Under the pieces are notes generated by a model that was not told where the DNA came from, did not search any database, and was given only the letters and a program-made list of their open reading frames with translations. Below are positions 62,601 through 64,000 of a stretch of DNA of 64,000 nt, in pieces. How positions within the stretch are numbered: the stretch's first letter is position 1; each line of letters starts with the position of its first letter. The translations under genes and the position numbers were made by a program. The DNA comes from Siphonodentalium dalli (lineage: Eukaryota > Mollusca > Scaphopoda > Gadilida > Siphonodentaliidae), in contig CP136069.1 in the NCBI GenBank assembly GCA_032622095.1, positions 163,359,043 to 163,423,042 on the forward strand. Direction: 5' to 3'.

Positions 62601-63142
62601 GGTCGTGAAATATTTGTAGTTGGGATTGTTGGCACCAAAGTGAATGGAGTTGATTTTCTTAGAATTAAAATGAAGCTGCCACTTTAATGACAAGCTCCAG
62701 ACTGGATCTATCTCTGATTGCATGTGCTAGAAAAATACGAGCCCAGTTGTTTAGATTTCGTGGACAGATATACAAACACAAATAAATTGTATGTGCCACG
62801 CCCCTCTTACTAAAACTGAAATGAAGTCATTGGGACTCTAAATGAATAAGTTTTCGAATTATGAAGTAAGTAATTATCATATTAGCATATATTTATCCAT
62901 TAACATAGCGGTGTTTTACAGGATTTTCTTCGAATTTCCTTTAATTCAGTCAGCCATTATTTTGGCCTATATCACAAAATGTGAATTTACATACGTCATG
63001 TCTCCCTGTTGAGCGTCGTGTGCCGTTGGTTTGCTCCAACTGTATTGTGCTGTCACCTCATTCGGTCCTGCGTCAAGGGCTGCAGAGGATGGACACGACG
63101 TGAAATATGGCGCCGTGTTGGGCGGAGGAGGAGGAGGGCTAC
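172..63142 (-). CDS. Multi-exon HYR/sushi (CCP) extracellular protein, partial at both ends
   Basis: Twelve minus-strand exons, each with an AG acceptor and GT donor, join into one frame of 2379 nt without a stop. Order: HYR1 (two exons), CCP1, CCP2, HYR2, CCP3, CCP4, HYR3, CCP5, CCP6, then a two-exon region like that before GCC2/GCC3 modules in SVEP1/polydom-type proteins. All module borders are phase 1; only the introns inside HYR1 and inside the last region are phase 2. All CCPs have six cysteines, as in selectin CCPs. HYR and CCP domains are extracellular adhesion or recognition modules, so a secreted or cell-surface product is inferred. Signal peptide, start, stop and any membrane anchor lie outside the window. 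A role in adhesion, matrix or innate recognition is possible but the sequence does not decide it. Missing symmetrical phase-1 exons inside introns cannot be excluded. Confidence 0.9.
545..893 (+). repeat. Two direct copies of a repeat ending in ACGG-type microsatellite
   Basis: Each copy runs 'ccagataaaca...', 'atttgcccct', 'gaaagcagtcatga', 'ggctga.atatatgc'. The second ends in a degenerate GGAC/GGACGG microsatellite at about 858-893. A sequence-specific block followed by (ACGG)n is the layout of bivalve pearl-type elements, which are regarded as Helentron-derived; this assignment is from memory. Confidence 0.6.
1500..1622 (-). repeat. Inverted copy of the 708-893 repeat
   Basis: Reverse complement matches 770-893 through 'aaaccaaatttcattcagat', 'aaggctgagatatatgcc' and the GGACGGAGGGACGG microsatellite. 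With the upstream copy it forms an inverted pair about 0.7 kb apart, so the spacer could fold out or be a deleted element. Confidence 0.65.
3696..3903 (-). CDS. Exon: Cys-containing region after the CCPs, first part
   Basis: 208 nt; acceptor TTGTCATACAG; donor GTATGT, chosen over a GTATAG four bases later because only it keeps phase with the next exon. It encodes SRIPGRTYMPSKFYYFDGDC, an I-K-S-N-F-I-T-I-L-Q helix, C-T-D-S-C, then NVEVRCG and a basic GRKKKRA. From memory, a Y-x-GDC ... NF ... C ... V-x-V-x-C-G ... R-x-R region is found between HYR/CCP modules and the GCC2/GCC3 repeats of SVEP1/polydom-like proteins. Confidence 0.85.
4468..4514 (+). promoter_or_regulatory. Two X-box (RFX)-like motifs around a short palindrome
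   Basis: GGTTGCTATGGAAA at 4468-4481 and GGTTGCTAAGGAAACC at 4499-4514 resemble the RFX site GTTGCCATGGNAAC, and TAGCAACGGTTGCTA (4492-4506) is palindromic. Function is not shown; a repeat-derived origin is equally possible. Confidence 0.3.
5757..7346. mobile_element. Non-autonomous element with subterminal GTTTAYACAT repeats, 5-bp target duplication
   Basis: Ends are GGGTGTTTATACAT on the left and, in reverse complement, GGTGACGTTTACACAT on the right. Both ends also carry GCCGG-containing subterminal repeats (for example AGTGTTTACACATCGCCGGC). TGAGG stands directly outside each end (5752-5756 and 7347-7351). The interior has no convincing coding region; the small ORF at 6695-6913 is unrecognised. 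Confidence 0.5.
7468..8997. mobile_element. PIF/Harbinger-like MITE carrying a tandem array
   Basis: Long inverted ends: GGCCTGTTCCAAACGACGG on the left and GGCCCGTTCCAAACGACGG in reverse complement on the right. Similarity continues through 'tttttgtcgactcgaatcta' and CGTCGGTGATGCG. TCA flanks both ends (7465-7467 and 8998-9000). GGCC/GGGC termini with a 3-bp duplication fit PIF/Harbinger; that class call is an inference. The middle is filled by the tandem array at 7908-8585 and a TA/CATA-rich stretch to about 8825. Confidence 0.6.
7908..8585 (+). repeat. ~75-80-bp tandem array around TATACCGGTATTACTTA
   Basis: About nine degenerate copies of 'gatttataataattcatatataccggtattacttattataaggggt' type units (written here as motif, not consensus). 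A higher-order block of about 175 bp is duplicated: the segment from about 8080 recurs from about 8255, including the unusual 'ggtaccacttatttatatttaccgg' variant. Confidence 0.85.
10545..10967 (+). mobile_element. TTAA-flanked MITE, copy 1
   Basis: TTAA at both ends (10545-10548 and 10964-10967), with decayed inverted ends CGGTCCTTAATCCG and, in reverse complement, AGGTACTCAATTCG. The body is alignable along its length with 57743-58192. TTAA targets are the hallmark of piggyBac-type transposition; there is no transposase inside. Confidence 0.65.
11418..11562. repeat. Long imperfect hairpin (~65-bp arms)
   Basis: The left arm runs GATCTCACATG ... GAATTTATCAACC ... CACTAAATTCGATTTGAG. The right arm is its reverse complement with scattered mismatches, around a loop of about 15 nt (CCGAGGTTTACCGAG). 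No coding content; probably a foldback element remnant. Confidence 0.75.
11984..12175 (-). CDS. Exon: CCP6 (sushi, subtype b)
   Basis: 192 nt, phase 1 to 1, acceptor AATTTTTCAG, donor GTATGT. It encodes 64 residues: ACPVLAPPTNGAVTC, GGEFCTPQCMSGYDI, MFVCGHSAGWQPAD and IPDCT. It has six cysteines and a G-W core. A dispersed intronic repeat begins only about 30 bp upstream of the acceptor, so the branch point may lie in repeat-derived DNA. Confidence 0.93.
12206..12592 (+). repeat. Dispersed intronic repeat family, copy 1
   Basis: Shared blocks are ATACCCATGATTGTAATTAT, GAATGACCAACTCA, ACAAACCAAAAATCAACATT, CTACACCTTTTACCGGA, GCAGTTCGACTTTTAA and ACACGCGGAGCGCGAAAT. Four copies occur in this gene: here, 25580-25862 (minus), 26861-27332 and 40535-40945 (minus). 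Coding content is not seen. Copies differ by indels of tens of bases. Confidence 0.85.
14131..15779 (+). mobile_element. Partial 5' copies of a Helentron-like element
   Basis: Two copies of the 5' motif CTTCCATGGTGTAACC...GGAAGTA start at 14131 and 14348. Each is followed by 'ttggaaatactcagaaacta', and the second runs on into the body shared with 15780-16350. Neither has the CTAG-type 3' end of the later units. Beyond about 14880 this piece diverges from the other units. The repeated ~100-residue open frames in all copies are carried by DNA similarity and show no domain. Confidence 0.6.
15780..17579 (+). mobile_element. Helentron-like tandem unit 1
   Basis: Begins with TACTTCCATGGTGTAACC and ends GATTCCATGGAATC, TGACCT, CTAG, followed by T. 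The 5' and 3' regions carry an inverted subterminal motif (TATACTTCCATGGT / ACCATGGAAGTATA). Before the end are three degenerate ~125-bp core repeats (about 17030-17380) and an ACAGACAAACAAAC microsatellite. A palindrome shortly before CTAG-T, subterminal inverted repeats, core repeats and a microsatellite are the features described for Helentron-associated (HINE/pearl) elements. Confidence 0.6.
17580..19446 (+). mobile_element. Helentron-like tandem unit 2
   Basis: Starts with a (TTA)n tract directly after the CTAG of unit 1 and ends with the same palindrome and CTAG (19443-19446). It is nearly identical to unit 1 from about 17700 on, including core repeats (18890-19245) and the ACAGACAAACAAAC microsatellite. 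A ~240-bp stretch at about 18175-18430 is absent from unit 1 but present in unit 3, so the three units are not simple recent duplicates. Confidence 0.6.
19447..21489 (+). mobile_element. Helentron-like tandem unit 3
   Basis: Same (TTA)n start and same 3' end (CTAG at 21486-21489). It is more diverged than units 1 and 2 in its second half. The three core repeats and the ACAGACAAAC microsatellite are missing, replaced by about 0.6 kb of unrelated sequence (about 20740-21360) before the shared 3' segment resumes. Confidence 0.55.
21490..21566 (+). repeat. (GTT)n microsatellite at the end of the array
   Basis: About 25 GTT triplets with a few interruptions, placed directly after the CTAG end of unit 3, as (TTA)n is placed after units 1 and 2. 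It creates open frames of poly-Cys, poly-Leu, poly-Gln and poly-Asn type that are not genes. Confidence 0.9.
21750..21968 (-). CDS. Exon: CCP5 (sushi, subtype a)
   Basis: 219 nt, phase 1 to 1, acceptor AACATTTACAG, donor GTGGGT. It encodes 73 residues: VVTCSVLEFTKID, MNCTHTDAIFGTSCNMSC, SDVITCDKQ, SWVWTDGQERPNCSSP. It is the longest CCP because of an insertion before the last cysteine; the IFGT-x-C signature places it with CCP1 and CCP3. It ends 261 bp above the 3' end of the Helentron-like array. Confidence 0.92.
21969..23014 (-). other. 1.0-kb intron
   Basis: No gene. The part at about 22620-22790 is weakly similar to 31270-31410 (blocks 'aaaaggtc.aa..attgaa', 'ctaaattattt.aactt', 'ttgacaaa.cactgta', 'gtttacataa'), an old dispersed repeat. 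Confidence 0.6.
23015..23266 (-). CDS. Exon: HYR3
   Basis: 252 nt, phase 1 to 1, acceptor CTTGATTTGCAG, donor GTCTGT (weaker than the others). The 84 residues read DIELPVITPCPVDQ, ELVWLPLAARDNSG, GDYSIMFSVKDLSDN and PCTFTLSVE, a complete HYR. Spacing and the ARDNSG strand match HYR2 closely, as expected for duplicated units. Confidence 0.94.
24248..24751. mobile_element. MITE with ~110-bp inverted ends and AAT flanks
   Basis: Ends GGCTGCGGACACACGTA in both orientations; similarity continues through GCGATGGCATAGTAGGTG and ACAATTAATTATGGT to about 24360 and from about 24640. AAT stands outside each end (24245-24247, 24752-24754). A 3-bp duplication with GG.. ends suggests PIF/Harbinger type, by inference. 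No coding content. Confidence 0.6.
25580..25862 (-). repeat. Dispersed intronic repeat family, copy 2
   Basis: Reverse-complement match to 12206-12592: CGCGCTCCGCGTGTATA, GGTGTAGTTGGGAATTTCAA, GAGTTGGTCATTCG and ATAATTACAATCATGGGTAT. The central third is missing. Confidence 0.8.
26861..27332 (+). repeat. Dispersed intronic repeat family, copy 3
   Basis: The longest copy, with all shared blocks plus a GC-rich insert (CGGCGGCCGACTCGGCC) related to copy 4. It lies in the same intron as copy 2 in opposite orientation and ends about 75 bp before the CCP4 donor. Confidence 0.8.
27407..27595 (-). CDS. Exon: CCP4 (sushi, subtype b)
   Basis: 189 nt, phase 1 to 1, acceptor TTAATTTTGCAG, donor GTAAGA. 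It encodes 63 residues: ISCPSPISLSPNGSY, ANCIDGFRYESSCFASCGVGF, LICRSSGTW and STITCI. It has six cysteines and a G-T-W core. The reading frame has no ATG at its start and is hidden behind an unrelated open frame on the same strand; the phase of the flanking exons supports the frame chosen here. Confidence 0.92.
27596..31799 (-). other. 4.2-kb intron
   Basis: Holds a duplicated ~270-bp segment (28855-29120 and 29665-29960; blocks 'atttcaatggaatg.cgttgctt', 'cgaatcgagtac', 'cagct..ctgg.taagaaa') and a (GAGT)n tract at 29160-29182. No gene recognised; the 135-residue frame at 27959-28366 shows no domain. Confidence 0.65.
31800..31979 (-). CDS. Exon: CCP3 (sushi, subtype a)
   Basis: 180 nt, phase 1 to 1, acceptor CTCTTCCCAG, donor GTAAGT. 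It encodes 60 residues: VVTCQSSISIPDG, HSCENINIIFGTSCQLTC, DAGYMLDG and CLQNGSYDAAIPSCE. There are six cysteines and the IFGT-x-C signature of subtype a. The degraded retroelement at 33-36 kb lies in the intron just upstream in transcription. Confidence 0.94.
33187..33678 (+). pseudogene. Retroelement aspartic protease fragment
   Basis: The longest open piece of the element (163 codons). LIDTGACLSIIS carries the retropepsin catalytic D-T-G at residues 91-93. A following stretch (EELDLEIDGEIYTQKC) fits the flap and second half of the fold. The frame stops at 33676-33678 (TAG); homologous-looking sequence continues in other frames to 34142, so the original protein was longer. Confidence 0.8.
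34201..35092 (+). pseudogene. Retroelement reverse transcriptase remnant
   Basis: Pieces in different frames show SPSASPVALVKR (the usual SP.ASP.VLV block, fingers region), then LIYSDDALVYS with the Y-x-D-D active-site box at about 34700. LKLNPAKC and the thumb/connection stretch follow. A stop (34816-34818) and several frameshifts separate the pieces. Confidence 0.8.
35074..35331 (+). pseudogene. Retroelement RNase H remnant
   Basis: TAPMSQYPDPKKNFILDTNA followed by SMGGLEQC matches the start of Ty3/Gypsy RNase H (P-x-x-F-x-L-x-T-D-A-S). The first catalytic Asp position reads N here (LDTNAS). The rest of the domain is largely deleted before the integrase part begins. Confidence 0.6.
35335..36414 (+). 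pseudogene. Retroelement integrase remnant with GPY/F module
   Basis: A decayed zinc-binding region (ECHDP ... WHGTTMDV ... CRICM, out of frame) is followed by GVDIMGP, the first catalytic Asp. Next come VHSEEGRQFES, where the family normally has H-S-D-x-G, and ESNGLFERL with the third acidic residue. A stop at 36223-36225 is followed in frame by YWLGPYEVV, the GPY/F motif. At least three frame breaks are visible. Confidence 0.8.
38870..39124 (-). CDS. Exon: HYR2
   Basis: 255 nt, phase 1 to 1, acceptor TTCAATTCCAG, donor GTATTT. The 85 residues form one complete HYR domain: DTTPPVFENCPSTT, ITWNDLTARDNSG, then DGTYGVQYDATDGSGN and PCIFSVDVE. There is no ATG near the exon start, so an ORF search from ATG misses it. 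It shares the ARDNSG strand with HYR3. Confidence 0.95.
39125..39736 (-). other. 0.6-kb intron between CCP2 and HYR2
   Basis: AT-rich, with no repeat or gene seen. It is the only short intron in the gene. Confidence 0.7.
39737..39937 (-). CDS. Exon: CCP2 (sushi, subtype b)
   Basis: 201 nt, phase 1 to 1, acceptor GCCTTTTTCAG, donor GTGAGT. It encodes 67 residues with six cysteines: MITCSSMDTITIRNG, then DSCSGDYNYSSKCWPTCDPGY, MTVCGNNGIW and NSCI. The N-G-x-W core near the fifth cysteine is typical of sushi domains. It sits 0.6 kb before HYR2, the shortest intron in the gene. Confidence 0.92.
40535..40945 (-). repeat. Dispersed intronic repeat family, copy 4
   Basis: Reverse-complement match to copies 1 and 3 over all shared blocks (TTAAAAGTCGAACTGCGACC, AATGTTGATTTTTGGTTTGT, ATAATTACAATCATGGGTAT). 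About 200 bp below CCP2 in the same intron. Confidence 0.8.
41038..41690 (+). pseudogene. Decayed repeat-borne gene with CxxC and YHxxC motifs
   Basis: Reading along the plus strand gives EDCLICG, then ADAVYHHGCLTRF, WFEKICTWLE, ESYTVSDLHSSMVEF, YTVKSLK, EQYAEF and FSEIKERKDVV, with stops at about 41420 and 41579 and a break near 41240. From memory, many marine-invertebrate genomes carry amplified genes with a C-x-x-C ... YH-x-x-C-x-x-x-F front followed by YT...L segments; their function is unknown to me and I associate them with mobile DNA. The minus-strand 183-residue frame here is its shadow. Confidence 0.55.
41702..42206. repeat. Phased array: a YAATAR-type box every 20-21 bp
   Basis: The box CAATA/TAATA/CAATG starts at 41702, 41722, 41743, 41764, 41783, 41804, 41825, 41846, 41864, 41885, 41924, 41945, 41966, 41985, 42006 and 42026, and less regularly to 42202. 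Between boxes the sequence is largely unconserved. Some longer variants recur about 245-258 bp apart (TTTAATAGATATAAATT at 41802 and 42050; ACCAATAGAC at 41741 and 41983), so the region seems to be two rounds of a ~12-box block. Confidence 0.75.
42277..42763. repeat. 107-bp inverted repeat, 106/107 identical, 273-bp spacer
   Basis: Arms 42277-42383 and 42657-42763 are reverse complements except for one base. Each arm contains the 5' flank and first ~12 codons of a zinc-finger ORF reading outward. In the left arm (minus strand) the ORF starts ATG at 42311 and is cut off after 15 codons; in the right arm the same codon is ATA (42729-42731). Confidence 0.85.
42729..43473 (+). pseudogene. Zinc-finger protein of mobile-element type, start lost and one frameshift
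   Basis: From the former start (now ATA) the frame reads a C2H2-like finger (C-x2-C-GKILSTNYNLHR-H). The last histidine position appears as KNSKQ. Then come two copies of a 44-residue acidic unit (KNSKxGxMSGT...DIDSDEDE.EMIS; 132 nt at 42789 and 42921) and a helical part ending MPEEEADEKA. The frame stops at 43278-43280 (TGA). A +1 frame continues at once with SPIHNTIMKK, a WAADEAMRKFKKLLEIN helix and a stop at 43471-43473; AATAAA follows at 43478. I recall similar zinc-finger/helix proteins in Polinton/adintovirus-like elements, but no capsid, polymerase or integrase gene is present here. Confidence 0.6.
43555..44445 (+). repeat. CT-rich minisatellite (CTCACTTGCTCTTTTTCC type)
   Basis: Variable-length units built from CACTTGCTC, TTTTTCCCTCT and CCTCACTTGCTC fill about 0.9 kb. 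A block of about 185 bp is duplicated almost exactly (from about 43860 and 44105). The plus strand is almost pure C/T with G only in TTGC, so all three plus frames stay open for 260-307 codons (Leu/Ser/Pro/Phe-rich). No protein is implied. Confidence 0.9.
44446..44700. other. T-rich low-complexity stretch
   Basis: Repeated TTTTTGGAAATTTT words, the same style as 45490-45665. No gene. Confidence 0.7.
44738..44872 (+). pseudogene. Tiny ORF with basic and acidic motifs, one in-frame stop
   Basis: ATG opens MVEVEQKRTANDDAEP, interrupted by TGA at 44804-44806 (a CGA-to-TGA change would explain it). It then continues in frame with RRTLPIIDSDDSDDVIYIPV and stops at 44870. PIIDSDDSDDVI looks like a SUMO-interaction motif (hydrophobic core next to acidic serines). 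Without the stop it would be 44 residues. Not recognised; it may be debris of the same element as the zinc-finger gene 1.3 kb away. Confidence 0.35.
44869..44967 (+). CDS. Tiny ORF overlapping the previous one by ATGA
   Basis: 32 codons: MNYEQFHVNNTFIQFRAE..., ending YVDD and TAA. Its ATG overlaps the stop of the preceding ORF (ATGA at 44869-44872), an arrangement typical of compact viral or bacterial genes and unusual in an animal intron. No family recognised, and the length makes chance quite possible. Confidence 0.2.
   Translation: MNYEQFHVNNTFIQFRAEFPRVALREFVYVDD
45344..45495. repeat. Long hairpin (~66-bp arms) with CGTTCGCTCCGCTCACTCG loop
   Basis: AATCAATTGGTTTCGATGAT ... GTGACATAATTCAC ... 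GGTAAAACCC is followed by its near-perfect reverse complement ending ATCATCGAAACCAATTGATT. Arms are GC-poor outside and GC-rich inside. A foldback element or remnant. T-rich low-complexity DNA follows to about 45665. Confidence 0.85.
45690..46100 (+). repeat. 36-bp satellite (CACTTTAACAATCATCCACA type)
   Basis: About eleven units of CACTTTAACAATCATCCACA + GTGAGTGCCTAGTGTC. Three of them are a variant (CCCTTTAAATTCACTTTATG + AGTACCGAGTGTC) spaced at regular intervals, so there is a higher-order pattern. Confidence 0.85.
46199..46440. repeat. Cluster of AGGTCA half-sites and a 45-bp tandem repeat
   Basis: The first part has AGGTCA/TGACCT hexamers in several arrangements, including the palindrome AGGTCATGACCT (46269-46280) and TGACCTAGGTCA just after. 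The second part is about three copies of a ~45-bp unit (TAGGTCAAACTGTCTAGACT + GAACCCAACTGGGGTACTGC). AGGTCA is the nuclear-receptor half-site; regulatory use is not shown. Confidence 0.6.
47905..49000 (+). repeat. ~180-bp degenerate satellite, about six copies
   Basis: Landmarks recur in order: GGGATTTTGAACTGCTGAACTG, GGTTGGTCAAATGG, CTATATTGGGATATA, TCATTTGC, ACTATCTTCGT, AATTGAGTTAAACTG, GAATCTGCTGAACTG (each listed landmark is a family motif with mismatches). Copies start near 47910, 48070, 48250, 48428, 48670 and 48840. Confidence 0.8.
50182..51413. mobile_element. Mutator-like (MULE) non-autonomous element with 9-bp target duplication
   Basis: ACCAATATG stands at 50182-50190 and 51405-51413. 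Between them lies a 1214-bp element with inverted ends (GTATGCGGCT / GAATGCCGGCT in reverse complement). Each end carries about seven copies of a 16-bp TACGGACCCTGGCTCT-type subterminal repeat, in opposite orientation. A 9-bp duplication and long repeat-rich ends fit the Mutator superfamily. The interior (50310-51285) has no transposase; it includes a hairpin at 50832-50851 and a C run. Confidence 0.75.
50832..50851. repeat. Short perfect hairpin with a sister copy at 54874-54892
   Basis: AAAGGGCC-TATT-GGCCCTTT, preceded by GTGAAGG and followed by ATCCCGGG. At 54874 the same context holds AAAGGGC-ATACT-GCCCTTT, also preceded by TTGAAGG and followed by ATCCCGGGC. The stem is kept although its length and loop differ. 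Confidence 0.6.
52128..52304 (-). CDS. Exon: CCP1 (sushi, subtype a)
   Basis: 177 nt, phase 1 to 1, acceptor ACCATTCAG, donor GTGAGT. The 59 residues form a complete six-cysteine CCP: it opens VRTCTYRDVDNG, has the subtype signature LIFGTVCTLIC, and closes VTC...PTIPTCE. The IFGT-x-C motif recurs in CCP3 and CCP5 but not in CCP2, 4 or 6. The final Trp of typical CCPs is not present. Confidence 0.92.
52305..53684 (-). other. 1.4-kb intron between HYR1 and CCP1
   Basis: No gene. Near 52330-52365 a stretch (CACATGTAGCTACAAGAAAA) is related to the ends of the 4962-9344 element. The rest is unassigned. Confidence 0.6.
53685..53815 (-). CDS. Exon: second half of HYR1
   Basis: The acceptor TTTTTCAG precedes the exon and the donor GTGAGA follows it. 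The phase-2 junction restores MT-SSVQQ across the intron. The segment shows the HYR pattern: SG..FP, then VKVSYRVLDNRGAAAFCSF and KVTVN. With the previous exon it makes a 93-residue HYR including the linker. In HYR2 and HYR3 of the same gene this domain is a single exon, so this intron is either a gain here or a loss in the others. Confidence 0.9.
54128..54852 (-). mobile_element. Reverse-strand copy of the Helentron-like family (5' part)
   Basis: The right edge is the reverse complement of TACTTCCATGGTGTAACC. Moving left it matches 'aaatactcagaaactaatg', GAGTTATCTCCCTTT and ATTGTCCGCGTT of the 14-21 kb units. Diverged and without the CTAG end, so a truncated old copy. Confidence 0.7.
55322..57241. 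mobile_element. Foldback element: inverted ~170-bp tandem arrays with poly-C
   Basis: TGTGTACCGGTGTAACA at 55322-55338 is repeated in reverse complement at 57225-57241. Inside, ~170-bp units (CGCCATTTCATGACTATATA, AAAGCAAATTAAGCAATAAA, ATCATACGTTTAATTTT, GTGCTGGGTGGGGG, GATACTCAGGCCTG, poly-C, CACCCCAAATTCTTACT) are arrayed. About three run in one orientation to about 55930 and about eight in the other. The poly-C runs reach about 20 nt. Confidence 0.85.
57743..58192 (+). mobile_element. TTAA-flanked MITE, copy 2
   Basis: TTAA-AGGTACTCAATCCG at the left and CGGATTGAGTACCT-TTAA at the right form perfect 14-bp inverted ends with TTAA flanks (57743-57746, 58189-58192). Body similar to 10545-10967 throughout ('ggcttcgggggtaaa', 'cagtcgacgagaa', 'gcggatgaagatggataact'). 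A short GTT tract is added near 58128. piggyBac-type by target site. Confidence 0.8.
58320..59800. repeat. Inverted pair of a ~250-bp sequence and an unrecognised ORF remnant
   Basis: Reverse complement of about 58380-58650 matches 59215-59460 (CCATTTCATTCCCACTATCA, GCATGTCCACGAACTA, TGAGACGACTGC.GGA). Both copies can be read as related broken protein (PFHSHYHRACP / LFHFHYHDACP), suggesting a decayed repeat-borne gene. A minus-strand frame at 59599-59787 (LELERHTVDEYTSF, LLRPHMYAW) is open but unknown to me. Confidence 0.45.
61560..61675 (+). repeat. Pearl-like fragment with ACGG microsatellite
   Basis: GGACGGATGGACGGTAGGACGG microsatellite (degenerate) followed by 'ccattatatacccccgaatc' and 'aggggcataataaa'. 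The microsatellite matches the type at 858-893. Confidence 0.55.
62995..63142 (-). CDS. Exon: proline linker and first half of HYR1
   Basis: The acceptor CATTCAG lies just upstream of 63142 and the donor GTATGT follows 62995. The exon enters in phase 1 and leaves in phase 2. It encodes a six-proline run, then NTAPYFTSCPSSAA, the usual HYR opening (aromatic, then C-P), and the strand around QYSWSKPTAHD. The second half of the domain is in the exon at 53815-53685. The preceding exon is outside the window. Confidence 0.85.
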
Positions 63143-64000
63143 CTGAATGAAATCGAAATATTCCGTGCAATCCCATATATAAAAAAGCACCACGGAACTA
63201 CCATGGTACTACTTGGGATATATTGTGATATCGATTTGGTTGATGCTGTTTTGGACCGGCTCCCGTCCCGTCACTTTTCTATAACATACTTTTATTGAAT
63301 AGACGCATTGCATTTACACGTGGAGCCTACGCATTCACGTGAACCACTGAATGCGATTAATTATCTGACATCTCTGTCTTCGAAATGATATATCATTTAC
63401 CGCGATAGAGAAAGGTAAAGTGCTAGTACGACCGTTTAATATATTGTTTGCATACATTTTCTGATAACGCGTCGAAATTTTATGGAAAACAAGGCTTTGA
63501 TTGCTTATACATGTAAATTTCGTTTCTTTGACATTCAACGGACCTCTCATATACGGCATGTTTATATTATTATGTTTGGTGGGAAAGGCTGCCCCCTATG
63601 TTCATGTACGCAAAGCGCCCATTTGACCTAATCAGAAGACATACAAGCAAGATAACTCCCGCCCACGAGTATAGGCGTAAAGTATGTTATAGAATAGTAA
63701 CGGAATGGGACTCGGTCCAAAAACAGCAACCGAATTACCCCGAGCTGGGGTGGATCGAGAAGACTTGGTCTGCTATAGACATGTATGTTGCAGTTGATAC
63801 TACTGCGGTAATACCAATGTGTAGTGGCTTTTGTCGAAGTAGCACCATTGTTGCATTGTATTGTACTACATGTATGGTATTCTACCATGCTACAGTTATC
63901 AGATAACATGGACTGAGGTCGTGCTACCTTCTTTGATATGCAATTAAAAATTGTCTGGAAATCTAAAAACATCCCTTATACAAAAACTACCATACTACCA
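63143..64000 (-). other. Intron upstream of the first exon in the window
   Basis: No exon seen. Reverse complement of about 63228-63300 matches 63668-63745 (AGTATGTTATAGAA.AGT, GGTCCAAAA.CAGCA), an inverted pair about 0.4 kb apart. The two overlapping ~100-residue frames at 63598-63972 lie on this repeat and show no domain. Confidence 0.55.

Larger units (their letters stand above)
53816..62994 (-). other. 9.2-kb intron inside HYR1
   Basis: Holds a reverse Helentron-like copy (54128-54852), a foldback array (55322-57241), a TTAA MITE (57743-58192), an inverted repeat pair (58320-58660 and 59215-59465) and a pearl-like fragment (61560-61675). 59800-61500 and 61700-62990 show no gene. Confidence 0.7.

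Noticed and set aside
1-64000. tRNA and rRNA genes
   Set aside because: No A/B-box pair with a plausible cloverleaf and no rRNA landmark was noticed on either strand. A covariance-model scan would be decisive.

Overview
The window is eukaryotic nuclear DNA: AT-rich, with small exons separated by long introns, many decayed mobile elements, microsatellites and poly-C/G runs. The domain content (sushi/CCP and HYR modules), the frequent 'tacatgta' and 'gagttatctccctt' words and the pearl/Helentron-like repeats point to a marine invertebrate. A lophotrochozoan, most likely a mollusc, is my best guess, but this rests on remembered repeat style and not on any search.

One host gene spans essentially the whole window on the minus strand. 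I could join twelve exons (63142 down to 172) with canonical GT/AG sites and matching phases into one uninterrupted frame of 2379 nt (793 residues). It is open at both ends, since the first exon needs an upstream exon and the last ends in a splice donor. The protein is extracellular: HYR1-CCP1-CCP2-HYR2-CCP3-CCP4-HYR3-CCP5-CCP6, then a cysteine-containing region of the kind that precedes GCC2/GCC3 (ephrin-receptor-like) modules in SVEP1/polydom-type proteins. HYR-CCPa-CCPb is repeated three times in strict order. The two CCPs of a trimer are of different subtypes, so whole three-exon units seem to have been duplicated. Every module starts and ends in phase 1.

Coding sequence is under 4 percent of the window; the rest is intron. 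From low to high coordinate the introns hold: pearl-like fragments (0.5-1.6 kb); a nest of inverted-repeat elements (5-9.3 kb) with a tandem array inside one of them; a TTAA-flanked MITE (10.5 kb, second copy at 57.7 kb); a tandem array of Helentron-like units (14.1-21.5 kb); a degraded Ty3/Gypsy retroelement (33.2-36.4 kb) antisense to the host gene; and a cluster from 41 to 49 kb. That cluster contains a decayed repeat-borne gene, a 20-21-bp phased array, a 107-bp inverted repeat with a broken zinc-finger gene, CT-rich minisatellite DNA, two tiny ORFs and several satellites. Further up are a Mutator-like element with an exact 9-bp target duplication (50.2-51.4 kb) and a large foldback array rich in poly-C (55.3-57.2 kb).

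I see no tRNA, rRNA or CRISPR, and no promoter or poly(A) site for the host gene. Nearly all other ORFs are non-coding shadows or repeat-derived.
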